64,000 nt of DNA from Geothrix paludis (GTDB lineage Bacteria; Acidobacteriota; Holophagae; Holophagales; Holophagaceae): NCBI RefSeq assembly GCF_022808815.1, contig NZ_JAKZLC010000005.1:1-64000 (forward strand), written 5' to 3'. A program made the translations under genes and the position numbers. Positions 28,380 through 35,508 of this stretch are shown one piece after another (the stretch's first letter is position 1; each line of letters begins with the position of its first letter). Below the pieces are notes generated by a model that saw only the letters and a program-made list of their open reading frames with translations, made no database searches and was not told the origin of the DNA.

Positions 28380-29315
28380 ATGTTCATCGTCACGGGCGGC
28401 GCGGGATTCGTGGGCAGCAACCTGGTGCGGGAGCTGAACCGCCGGGGGCACACAGACATCCTCGTGGTGGACAACCTGGCCCGGGCGGAGAAGGCCCGGA
28501 ACCTGGCGGACCTGACCCTCTCGGACTACATGGACAAGCGGGAGTTCCGGGCCCGCCTGGACGCGGGAACGCTGGACCTGCGGCCCGAGGCCGTGTTCCA
28601 CAACGGCGCCTGCTCCGACACCATGGAAACCGACGGCCGCTACATGATGGAGAACAACTACGGGGACTCGAAAGCCCTGCTCCACTGGTGCCTGGCCCGG
28701 AAGACGCCCCTGGTCTACGCCAGCAGCGCCGCCACCTACGGCGCCAGCACGGACTTCGAGCCGGTGCCGGCGAACGAGGGCCCGCTCAACGTCTACGGAT
28801 ACTCCAAGCTGGCCTTCGACCAGCACGTGCGGAGCCTGATGGCCGCCATCCAGAGCCCCGTGGTGGGCCTGCGCTACTTCAACGTGTTCGGCCCGCGGGA
28901 GGGTCACAAGGGCCGCATGATGTCCGTACTGCACCAGCTCCTTCGCCAGCTGAAGGAGGAGGGCGTCTGCCGCCTCTTCGAGGGCACAGAGGGCTATGGC
29001 AACGGCGAGCAGCGGCGCGACTTCATCTTCGTGGGCGACATCGTGGCCATCAACCTGCACTTCGGCGGCGGAGCCATGGCCAAGGGCATCGTCAACGCGG
29101 GCACCGGGAAGGCCCGCAGCTTCAACGACATCGCGAAGACCCTCATCGCCCACCTGGGGCAGGGCCGCATCGAGTACATCCCCTTCCCTGACGCCCTGCG
29201 GGGGAAGTACCAGAGCTTCACCCAGGCGGACGTGCGCAGCCTCCGCGCCACGGGCTACACCGCGCCCTTCACGGAGCTGGAGGCCGGCATCACCGCCACT
29301 CTCGCGGAGATCTAG
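28380..29315 (+). CDS. hldD: ADP-L-glycero-D-manno-heptose 6-epimerase
   Basis: Epimerises ADP-D-glycero- to ADP-L-glycero-D-manno-heptose, the donor for LPS inner-core heptose. 311 aa with the NAD(P) motif TGGAGFVGSN near the N-terminus, VVDNL, the HldD-specific FHNGACSDTME, catalytic YGYSK (YxxxK) and YFNVFGPRE. The ATG at 28380 has GGAG 5 nt upstream; a GTG two codons earlier is possible. It supports an LPS-bearing outer membrane and matches the GT9 gene at 25.0 kb. It converges with the phosphatase gene with a 10-nt gap. Confidence 0.95.
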   Translation: MFIVTGGAGFVGSNLVRELNRRGHTDILVVDNLARAEKARNLADLTLSDYMDKREFRARLDAGTLDLRPEAVFHNGACSDTMETDGRYMMENNYGDSKALLHWCLARKTPLVYASSAATYGASTDFEPVPANEGPLNVYGYSKLAFDQHVRSLMAAIQSPVVGLRYFNVFGPREGHKGRMMSVLHQLLRQLKEEGVCRLFEGTEGYGNGEQRRDFIFVGDIVAINLHFGGGAMAKGIVNAGTGKARSFNDIAKTLIAHLGQGRIEYIPFPDALRGKYQSFTQADVRSLRATGYTAPFTELEAGITATLAEI

Positions 29316-29325
29316 GGCCGGATCC

Positions 29326-30492
29326 TCAGCCCCTGCGGTCCAGCACCACGAGCGTCACGTCGTCCACGAAGGGCGCCGGGGCGTTGAAGCTGCGGGTCTG
29401 GGCGATGATGGCGGCCGCGGCGTCCTCCGCCCCGGCGGGCAGCTCGGCGCAGATGCGACGCAGGCCGGCCTCCTCGAGCATGGTGCGGTCCTCCCGCTCC
29501 ACCTCCACCAGGCCATCCGTGTACAGCACCAGGCGGTCTCCCGGCAGGAACTCCGCGTCGTGCTCCATGAAGGGCAGCTGGACGTCCAGCCCCAGCATGA
29601 AGCCCTTGCCCCGCAGCACCTCGGAGCGCTGCAGCCCGCCCTGGGATCCCCGCACGATGCGCAGCGGCGCGCAGTGGCCAGCCGCCACGTAGCGGATGCG
29701 GTTCGTAGCGGGGTCCAGGCGGCCCAGCCAGGCCGTGGCGAACTGTTCGGCCAGAGTGGAGCGGCACAGGTCCTCGTTCATGCCCGTGGCCCAGGCCAGG
29801 GGCTCGCCGCCCAGCCGCACCTGATTCTCGAAGGAGGTCTTCACCATGGCGGAGATGAGCGCGGCGGTGACGCCGTGGCCGCTCACGTCGGCGATCATCA
29901 TGGCCGTGCTGCCGTCCGGCAGCGGCAGCACCGCGTAGATGTCCCCGCCAATGCCGGCGGCCGGCAGGTAACAGTGGGTGTAGCGCACCCCGGGGCCCTC
30001 GCCGGGAAGCTTGGGCAGCAGGCCCATCTGGAGGGCGGCGGCGAGCTCCATCTCCTCCTGCACGCGCTCCTGGAAGGCGGTCAGCTCCTTGTTCTGGCGC
30101 TTGATCTCCTTCTGCATCCCGATGAGGCGGAAGGTGGAATCCACCTTGGCCAGCACCTCCTGGGCGTGGAACGGCTTCGGGATCATGTCATCGGCGCCCA
30201 GGGACAGGCTGCCGATGCGCGAGGCCGTCCCATCCAGCGCCGAGAGGATGATGAAGTAGACGTCCTGGGTGGCGGGATCGCTCTTCACCCGCTTGCACAG
30301 CTCGTCGCCGGACATCTCGGGCATGCGCAGGTCCGAGATGATGAGATCCGGCTTCAGGCGGGCCATCTCCGCGATCGCCTCCACGCCGTGGCCCGCGGTC
30401 AGGACCTGGTAGCCCGCCCGCTTGAGGTAGAAGCTGAGGATGTCCCGGATGGGCGCTTCATCATCCACCACCAGGACCACGCCCTTGGCCAT
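29326..30492 (-). CDS. response regulator with SpoIIE-type PP2C output
   Basis: 388 aa. The N-terminal receiver (residues 1-125) has DDE (10-12), phosphoacceptor D54 (ISDLRMPEMSG) and a conserved Lys (PKPF). A coiled-coil linker (~130-170, rich in K/Q/E, containing RVQEEMELAAALQMGLLP) leads to a PP2C/SpoIIE domain with GIGGDIY, IADVSGHG and YTDGLVEV and a final DDVTLVVLDR. It is built to dephosphorylate a phospho-STAS protein in response to a histidine kinase. The likely substrate is encoded 32 nt upstream. Confidence 0.92.
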   Translation of the reverse strand: MAKGVVLVVDDEAPIRDILSFYLKRAGYQVLTAGHGVEAIAEMARLKPDLIISDLRMPEMSGDELCKRVKSDPATQDVYFIILSALDGTASRIGSLSLGADDMIPKPFHAQEVLAKVDSTFRLIGMQKEIKRQNKELTAFQERVQEEMELAAALQMGLLPKLPGEGPGVRYTHCYLPAAGIGGDIYAVLPLPDGSTAMMIADVSGHGVTAALISAMVKTSFENQVRLGGEPLAWATGMNEDLCRSTLAEQFATAWLGRLDPATNRIRYVAAGHCAPLRIVRGSQGGLQRSEVLRGKGFMLGLDVQLPFMEHDAEFLPGDRLVLYTDGLVEVEREDRTMLEEAGLRRICAELPAGAEDAAAAIIAQTRSFNAPAPFVDDVTLVVLDRRG

Positions 30493-30524
30493 TCAGACCC
30501 TTCAGGAAGGCCCCTGCGGGGCTG

Positions 30525-30863
30525 TCACGCCCCGCGGAGGGCGTCCTGCTCCGTGGCGAAGATGGAGAAGTAGTTGGTGAGGTTCGTCTGGTCGAAGGTC
30601 TTCTTCACGGGCGCGGGAAGGCAGGACAGGTGCAGCTTCCCGCCGGACTTGTCCACGCTGTTCCGGGCCGCGACGAGCAGGCCCAGGCCTGAGGAATCAA
30701 TGAAGCTGACACCCTCCAGGTTGATCACCAGGAGCTTGGGCTGGGCCGTGGCCACCGTTTCCCGGATCACATCCCGCAGCTGGGCGGTCACTTCGAAGTT
30801 GACCTTGCCCTGAATCGACACCACGGAAGCGGTGCCCTCTTGGCGGGTCTGGATGTTCAACAT
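30525..30863 (-). CDS. STAS-domain anti-sigma factor antagonist
   Basis: 112-aa SpoIIAA/RsbV-like protein. The phosphorylation site is in FIDSSGLGLL (S57 or S58), within the standard STAS fold (SVVSIQGKVNFEVTAQLRD at the N-terminus). In partner switching it would be phosphorylated by an RsbW-type kinase and released by the phosphatase encoded next. No RsbW kinase or sigma factor gene is present in the module. Its start overlaps the end of the upstream gene by 7 nt, implying coupled translation. Confidence 0.9.
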   Translation of the reverse strand: MLNIQTRQEGTASVVSIQGKVNFEVTAQLRDVIRETVATAQPKLLVINLEGVSFIDSSGLGLLVAARNSVDKSGGKLHLSCLPAPVKKTFDQTNLTNYFSIFATEQDALRGA

Positions 30864-32044
30864 GGCTCCTCCTGAAGAATTCCCTGAAGCACTCTCCGGC
30901 GCGCAGCGTCACGCTGGCGTTGTTTGTATTCCGAATGGGATGCTGGACCTGAACGTGAGCTTTGAAACCCTGATTGTTCCATCACTTGGACTTCGTGTGC
31001 GAAGAAGAAAGTAAACTCCTCCTGTTCCTGGATCAACTCTGGAATCCGGGCGAGGTCCGCCAGGTCCCCGTGTCCCAGGCCACGGAGGCGGTCCTGGAGG
31101 GTTTCAAGCACGGAGGCGCCGGGGCCCGGGAGGCGGATCAGGGTGCGCGCCGTGAACTGGATGGCTGAGTAATCCTTGCTGGAAAATGGGTTCTGTTCAA
31201 TGCCGCCGGTCTTGAGGGCCAGGGTGCTGCTGAGGACCTGCCGCTCTTCGGGGCTCAGGTCCTGGATCTGGAACAGGGGCGGCAGGGTCTCCGTCCAGGC
31301 GGCCAGGGCGTTCAGGTCGATCATCAGGTTCCGGCTGCGGCTGGGCTTGATGTGGGTCGGCATCAGCACGTGGTGGTCCAGCAGGAAGCGGATGGCCATG
31401 AGCACGCCCAGGCGGTCCTCGGCCACGAAGCGGATGCCGATCTGGTCGTAGATGGTCTCGGCGACGTTCTCGGGCTTGTGGAGCATCTTCAGGAGCATGG
31501 AGACGCGATCCTTGTTCTCCTTGCGCTCCACGGCCACGAGCGGCACCTCGTAGGCGCCCCGGAGCAGCCAGCGCCCCTCTTCGCACACCAGGAACTGGTC
31601 GTAGCGGCTGAACACCTGGCGCTGGATCTCCGGGAGGTACCGGAGGTTCACGTTGTGGTCCACGTGGAAGAGGGTGTGCATCACCCGGAGGATCGCACAG
31701 GCCCAGCGGCCACTGAGGGTGCGCGGGCGCTCCGAGGCCCAGACCAGGAGGTCGAGGGGATCCCCGACGGCGCGCAGCTCGTTCGGGACATGCAGGTTCG
31801 TGCCTTCGAGCACCACCCCTTCGAGGAAGTCGATGGCGTCCTCGTAGATCTTCACGACCTTGGCCCGCTGCGAGGGGACGCTCATGTCGTAGCCGTAGTT
31901 GAGGGCGAAGGTCCAGGCCTCGTCGGACGACTGGATGCGCAGGCCCTCCAGGTCGATGGGCGACCCCCCGCCAAGGATCACCTGGGTGACCTCCGGCGGC
32001 ATGGGAAATAGGGCATGGTGACGCATGACGTCCAGCATCTTCAC
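30857..32044 (-). CDS. TIGR04552-like protein with RelA/SpoT-like motifs
   Basis: 395 aa. From memory it resembles the TIGR04552 family, of unknown function. The stretch at about residues 170-215 (VERKENKDRVSMLLKML, followed by YDQIGIRFV) looks like the start of the RelA/SpoT nucleotidyltransferase domain, which has R.K...S....KM and YD..G.R.. motifs. The later PTHIKPSRSRNLMIDL could correspond to the YRS.H strand. The usual E-x-Q catalytic motif is not evident (PLFQIQD at that place), so activity is doubtful. It is the first gene of a three-gene operon with a STAS protein and a phosphatase. A terminator of the atp genes separates it from atpE. The RelA relation is my inference. Confidence 0.75.
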   Translation of the reverse strand: MKMLDVMRHHALFPMPPEVTQVILGGGSPIDLEGLRIQSSDEAWTFALNYGYDMSVPSQRAKVVKIYEDAIDFLEGVVLEGTNLHVPNELRAVGDPLDLLVWASERPRTLSGRWACAILRVMHTLFHVDHNVNLRYLPEIQRQVFSRYDQFLVCEEGRWLLRGAYEVPLVAVERKENKDRVSMLLKMLHKPENVAETIYDQIGIRFVAEDRLGVLMAIRFLLDHHVLMPTHIKPSRSRNLMIDLNALAAWTETLPPLFQIQDLSPEERQVLSSTLALKTGGIEQNPFSSKDYSAIQFTARTLIRLPGPGASVLETLQDRLRGLGHGDLADLARIPELIQEQEEFTFFFAHEVQVMEQSGFQSSRSGPASHSEYKQRQRDAARRRVLQGILQEEPC

Positions 32045-32065
32045 CGACTTTCCTCAGTATGAATC

Positions 32066-32104
32066 ATAAAAAAACGGGGCGCTCCGAAAAAGGAACGCCC
32101 CGTT
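32066..32104 (-). terminator. Rho-independent terminator after atpE
   Basis: Read on the minus strand, AACGGGGCG (32104-32096) pairs with CGCCCCGTT (32081-32073) around a 14-nt loop and is followed by a T run (A run at 32066-32074 on the plus strand). It lies about 20 nt past the atpE stop, so it would end the atp transcript before the TIGR04552-like gene. Confidence 0.85.
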
Positions 32105-32122
32105 GTTGGAACCGCTTCGATC

Positions 32123-32422
32123 CTACTTGATGGCGAACGCGGCCACGAGCACGTAGATCACGAGGGCCTCGATGAGGGCCAGGCCGATGATCATGGTGGT
32201 GCGGATGTTGCCGGCGGCCTGGGGGTTGCGGGCCACGCCCTCGCAGGCGGCGACCACGGCCTTGCCCTGGGCCAGACCGCAGCCGGCGGCCGCGATGGCG
32301 AGGGCGATGTGGGCGGTGAACTGACCCTCGAAGAGGCTCTTCGTGGCAGCAGCGGGGGCGCCCTGCGCGAAGGCGACGGCGGCCAGGGTGAACAGGAAGG
32401 CGGTGGTGAGGAACTTCTTCAT
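32123..32422 (-). CDS. atpE: ATP synthase F0 subunit c, with signal-like leader
   Basis: Forms the proton-conducting ring of F-type ATP synthase. 99 aa, longer than usual (70-85) because it begins with an extra hydrophobic leader [21 protein letters not shown] that looks like a cleavable signal. Helix 1 contains [15 protein letters not shown] and helix 2 [14 protein letters not shown], with the essential Glu in IEALV. The residue after this Glu is Ala, as in proton-type rings and not the Ser/Thr of sodium-type rings. AGGAG precedes the ATG at 32422. It is followed by a terminator and not by atpF. Confidence 0.93.
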   Translation of the reverse strand: MKKFLTTAFLFTLAAVAFAQGAPAAATKSLFEGQFTAHIALAIAAAGCGLAQGKAVVAACEGVARNPQAAGNIRTTMIIGLALIEALVIYVLVAAFAIK

Positions 32423-32488
32423 GGTGGTGCTCCTAGGTGGTGCCCGAAGGGTTCGGAATCCCGCAGGCGGTTGAAATCTTTTCACATG

Positions 32489-32527
32489 CGAAAAACGTAA
32501 GCGAGCCATGCCCGCTCACGTTTTTCG
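32489..32527 (-). promoter_or_regulatory. 15-bp hairpin between atpB and atpE
   Basis: CGAAAAACGTAAGCG (32489-32503) and CGCTCACGTTTTTCG (32513-32527) pair over about 15 bp (one G-T wobble) with a 9-nt loop. On the transcript the stem ends in a short T run. It sits in the 110-nt gap after the atpB stop (32533) and before atpE (32422). It may be a partial terminator or an RNA processing/stability element that sets subunit a:c ratios. Confidence 0.6.
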
Positions 32528-32532
32528 TAGGA

Positions 32533-33264
32533 TCAATGTTCGTGGCTGACGGCGCCGCTCAGATAGATCGTCGCCAGCATCGTGAATACGAAGGTCTGGA
32601 TGAGCCCGAAGAAGAGGCCCAGGAACATCATGGGCACCGGCAGGAGGATGGGCATGAGGCCGAAGAAGATGCCCGCCACCACGTGCTCGCCGGCGATGTT
32701 GCCGAAGAGACGGAGGGAGTGGCTGAGGATTCGGCTGAGCAGGCCCAGGATCTCCAGGGGGAACATGAGGATCGACAACCACCAGATGGGGCCGGCGAAG
32801 TGGGCCCAGTACTTCAGGAAGCCCTGTTCCTTCATCCCATGGAAGTTGTAGTAGCCGAACACCACGAGGGCCGCGCCCAGCGTCACGTTCCAGTTGCTGG
32901 TGCCGGGGCTGAGGCCGGGCAGGAGGCCGAAGAGGTTGTTGAAGAAGACGAAGAGCGCCATCGTCCCGATGAAAGGAAGGTACTTCTCCCCGTGATGGGC
33001 GATGTTGTCGTTGATCATGCCCTTGAGCCACTCGACCACGCCCTCGAACATCTGCTGCAGGGGGCCGGGGATCCGGGAGAGATTCTTCCGCACCAGGGCT
33101 GTGAAGAGCATGGTCACCAGAGCCGCCAGGGCCGCGTTCAGCAGATGGTCATAGCGCTCGAGGATGGACAGGGCGGCCCCATGGGCGAACCCGGGCCAGG
33201 GGTGCTGCGACAGGTGCAGGACCTGGGTGAGCCACTGGGCGAGCAATGATGCGTGGTGTTCCAT
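32533..33264 (-). CDS. atpB: ATP synthase F0 subunit a
   Basis: 243-aa inner-membrane subunit forming the proton half-channels. It has five to six hydrophobic helices. The key helix contains SHSLRLFGNIAGEH, with the essential Arg in LRLFGN. The C-terminal helix has GLIQTFVFTMLATIYL. NNLFGLLPGL is also typical. It follows the atpI-like gene by 12 nt. The b and delta subunits and all F1 genes are not nearby. Confidence 0.95.
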   Translation of the reverse strand: MEHHASLLAQWLTQVLHLSQHPWPGFAHGAALSILERYDHLLNAALAALVTMLFTALVRKNLSRIPGPLQQMFEGVVEWLKGMINDNIAHHGEKYLPFIGTMALFVFFNNLFGLLPGLSPGTSNWNVTLGAALVVFGYYNFHGMKEQGFLKYWAHFAGPIWWLSILMFPLEILGLLSRILSHSLRLFGNIAGEHVVAGIFFGLMPILLPVPMMFLGLFFGLIQTFVFTMLATIYLSGAVSHEH

Positions 33265-33276
33265 CTCGGTCGGACC

Positions 33277-33711
33277 TCAATCAGGCGGCGTGGCTTCGGG
33301 TTTCCGGAAGGCCAGGCGGAGGGCTTCCAGCAGGATACCGGCCACAAAGAGAAGCACTCCCATGGCCAGCGGCAGGGCTTCCGCCGGGTATCTCCCCATC
33401 ATCCCACGCAGCACCAGCGCGATCAACGCCAGTTTGCCGATGGACAGGAAGCCGTAGAGCCACCTCCGGCGCACCGACGGCGTCAGCATGCGGGCCGTCA
33501 GGTAGCGGTGGAGCACCCAGAAGCCCAGGCTGGCCAGGGCCCCCACGCCGAAGGCCAGGGCCGCGGTCCAGGAGCGCAGGAACCCCCAGAGGGGAACGCC
33601 CAGGAGGCCCAGGGCCACCATGGCCCAGGTCACCCGGCGGAGATGGTCCTCGCCCTCGTCCCTGCCCTCACCCCTGCCCTCGTGCGTGCCTGCGCTCCCG
33701 CCCTCACTCAT
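33277..33711 (-). CDS. atpI: ATP synthase subunit I-like protein (AtpI)
   Basis: 144 aa with a charged, Gly/Glu-rich N-terminal tail (~25 residues) and four hydrophobic helices (WAMVALGLLGVPLW; ALAFGVGALASLGFWVL; LSIGKLALIALVL; ALPLAMGVLLFVAGILLEAL). Size, topology and the position just before atpB match subunit I, an accessory protein for ring assembly. Sequence similarity alone is weak, as is normal for this family. It overlaps the preceding gene by 8 nt. Confidence 0.75.
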   Translation of the reverse strand: MSEGGSAGTHEGRGEGRDEGEDHLRRVTWAMVALGLLGVPLWGFLRSWTAALAFGVGALASLGFWVLHRYLTARMLTPSVRRRWLYGFLSIGKLALIALVLRGMMGRYPAEALPLAMGVLLFVAGILLEALRLAFRKPEATPPD

Positions 33712-33985
33712 GGCGGTCCTTCCCGTCCTTGAGGCGCTTCAGCTCCTCCGCATCCCGCTTCGCCATGCGCTGGTTCACCTTGTAGAGCTCCCAGAAGGCC
33801 GTGCCGATGCCCCAGACCAGGCCCACCCACTGCCCCGCCGTCGCGTGGCCGAAGCGCCCGCCGATCCAGCGCCCGAGGAAGAACCCCAGGGCGATGCAGA
33901 TGGGAAAGGTCAGGCCCAGGGACATGAGGTCGCCCCACAGGGCCCGTTCCCCGGGATCCGCGTCCCCGCCGCGCCTGAAGATCAC
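33704..33985 (-). CDS. atpZ: AtpZ/AtpI-family accessory protein
   Basis: 93 aa with two hydrophobic helices (LMSLGLTFPICIALGFFLG and WVGLVWGIGTAFWELYKV) and a basic C-terminal tail (KRDAEELKRLKDGKDRHE). This is the layout of the AtpZ/AtpI putative F0F1 accessory family, often the first gene of atp operons. A GFFLGRWIGGRFG turn is typical. It begins the atp cluster immediately after a terminator of the nuo operon. Confidence 0.8.
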   Translation of the reverse strand: MIFRRGGDADPGERALWGDLMSLGLTFPICIALGFFLGRWIGGRFGHATAGQWVGLVWGIGTAFWELYKVNQRMAKRDAEELKRLKDGKDRHE

Positions 33986-33996
33986 CGGTGCCCCCC

Positions 33997-34026
33997 AAAG
34001 AAAAGGCGCGGGTCACCCCGCGCCTT
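33997..34026 (-). terminator. Rho-independent terminator of the nuo operon
   Basis: On the minus strand AAGGCGCGGG pairs with CCCGCGCCTT (34026-34017 with 34012-34003), loop of 4 nt, followed by TTCTTT (33997-34002 region). It lies 20 nt beyond the nuoN stop and ahead of the atpZ-like start, so it ends the complex I transcript. Confidence 0.85.
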
Positions 34027-34044
34027 CCAGTGTACGGCCGAGGC

Positions 34045-35508
34045 CTACACCCACGTAACCTTAGAGGCCCAGTCCACCAGCCAGGGCCCGAACGCCGTGG
34101 CCACCAGGACCAGAGCGCAGGCCAGGGTCACCACGAAGACCGAGGTGGCGCCCATGGGAACGGCCTCGCCCTCGGGCTCCCGGAAGTACATCTCCTTCAC
34201 CACGCCCAGGTAGTAGTAGGCGCCCACGGCGCTGGTGAGCAGCGCGATCACGGTGAGGGTGACGAAGCCCTGCTCGATGGCCAGCTTGAAGAGGTAGAAC
34301 TTGCCGAAGAAGCCCGCCAGGGGCGGGATGCCGGCCAGGCTGAGCATGAAGACCATCATGGCGAAGGCCAGCACGGGATGCTTGCGTCCCAGCCCCTTGA
34401 AGTCCTCGATGCGCTCGCCTTCGCCCTTGCCCTGGAGGTAGATCACCACGGCGAAGGCGCCGGTGTTCATCACGATGTAGATGAGCATGTAGAGCCACAC
34501 GGCCTGGGCCCCGGCCCTGGGATCGCCCGAGAGGACGCCCAGAAGCATGTAGCCCACGTGGGCGATGCTCGAGTAGGCCAGCAGGCGCTTCATGCTCTCC
34601 TGCCGGACGGCGGTGACATTGCCCAGGATCATGCTGGCCCCGGCGATGTAGCAGAGGGGCAGGACCCAGTCGCTGGACACGCCGTGGAGGCCGGCGCCGA
34701 AGACCCGCAGGAAGGCGGCCAGGGCGGCGGCCTTCGGAGCGGTGGCCATGAACATGGTGATGGGCGTCGGGGCGCCCTCGTAGGCGTCCGGCGACCACAT
34801 GTGGAAGGGGACCGCCGCCACCTTGAAGGCCATGCCCATCAGCACCATGAGCACGCCCGAGAACACCAGGAGGTTGCTGGTGGTGGGTGTCAGCGCCAGC
34901 GCCTGGTTCAGGTCCGCCAGGTTCGTGGTGGTTCCGCCGGCCGCGCCGTAGAGCAGGCTGATGCCGTAGACGAGGATGCCGCTGGAGAAGGCGCCGAGCA
35001 GGAAGTACTTCACGCCCGCTTCCACGCTGGTGGCGCGGTCCCGGAGGTAGGCCACCAGGATGTAGATGCAGATGGCCATCAGCTCGAGGCTGAAGTAGAC
35101 GGAGATCAGGTCCGAGGCGCCGCAGAGGAAGAGCATGCCCGCCAGGGAGAACAGGATCAGGGCGTAGTACTCGACCGTCTGCTGCTTGAGCCCGTTGAGC
35201 AGCTTCACGCTGAGGGCCACGGTGGCCGCGGCGCCCAGCACGCACAGCATCTCGAAGCCCCGGGTGAGGCCGTCCATGCGGAACATGCGGGAGAACCCTT
35301 CCCCGTCCGGCGTGCGGCCGATCAGGGCCGCCGTGATGGCGAGGACCACCAGGGTGATGGGGGCCCACCGATGCTTCTCATTCCGGTTGAAGAAGAGGTC
35401 GCCGGGCCACAGCATGAGCGTGGCCACGACCATCAGGAAGAGTTGGGGCGTGATGAGGTGCGTGTCCCGAAGGAGCGCGTCCAGAAGCCCCTGTGCGAAG
35501 CCGGTCAT
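34045..35508 (-). CDS. nuoN: NADH-quinone oxidoreductase subunit N
   Basis: 487-aa antiporter-like membrane subunit of complex I, with about 14 helices, involved in proton pumping. Typical features include FSLELMAICIYILVAYLRD, AFKVAAVPFHMWSPDAYEGAPTP and LAYSSIAHVGYMLLG. It is the last gene of the nuo operon. It overlaps nuoM by one nt and is followed by a terminator. Confidence 0.95.
   Translation of the reverse strand: MTGFAQGLLDALLRDTHLITPQLFLMVVATLMLWPGDLFFNRNEKHRWAPITLVVLAITAALIGRTPDGEGFSRMFRMDGLTRGFEMLCVLGAAATVALSVKLLNGLKQQTVEYYALILFSLAGMLFLCGASDLISVYFSLELMAICIYILVAYLRDRATSVEAGVKYFLLGAFSSGILVYGISLLYGAAGGTTTNLADLNQALALTPTTSNLLVFSGVLMVLMGMAFKVAAVPFHMWSPDAYEGAPTPITMFMATAPKAAALAAFLRVFGAGLHGVSSDWVLPLCYIAGASMILGNVTAVRQESMKRLLAYSSIAHVGYMLLGVLSGDPRAGAQAVWLYMLIYIVMNTGAFAVVIYLQGKGEGERIEDFKGLGRKHPVLAFAMMVFMLSLAGIPPLAGFFGKFYLFKLAIEQGFVTLTVIALLTSAVGAYYYLGVVKEMYFREPEGEAVPMGATSVFVVTLACALVLVATAFGPWLVDWASKVTWV

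Noticed and set aside
30516-30535. Small GC-rich hairpin GCGGGGC/GCCCCGC spanning the STAS stop codon
   Set aside because: A 7-bp stem with no T tract in GC-rich DNA may occur by chance. It is not reported as a terminator.
32123-32422. Sodium-type c ring
   Set aside because: The residue after the essential Glu is Ala. Sodium-type rings have Ser or Thr there, so a proton ring is more likely.
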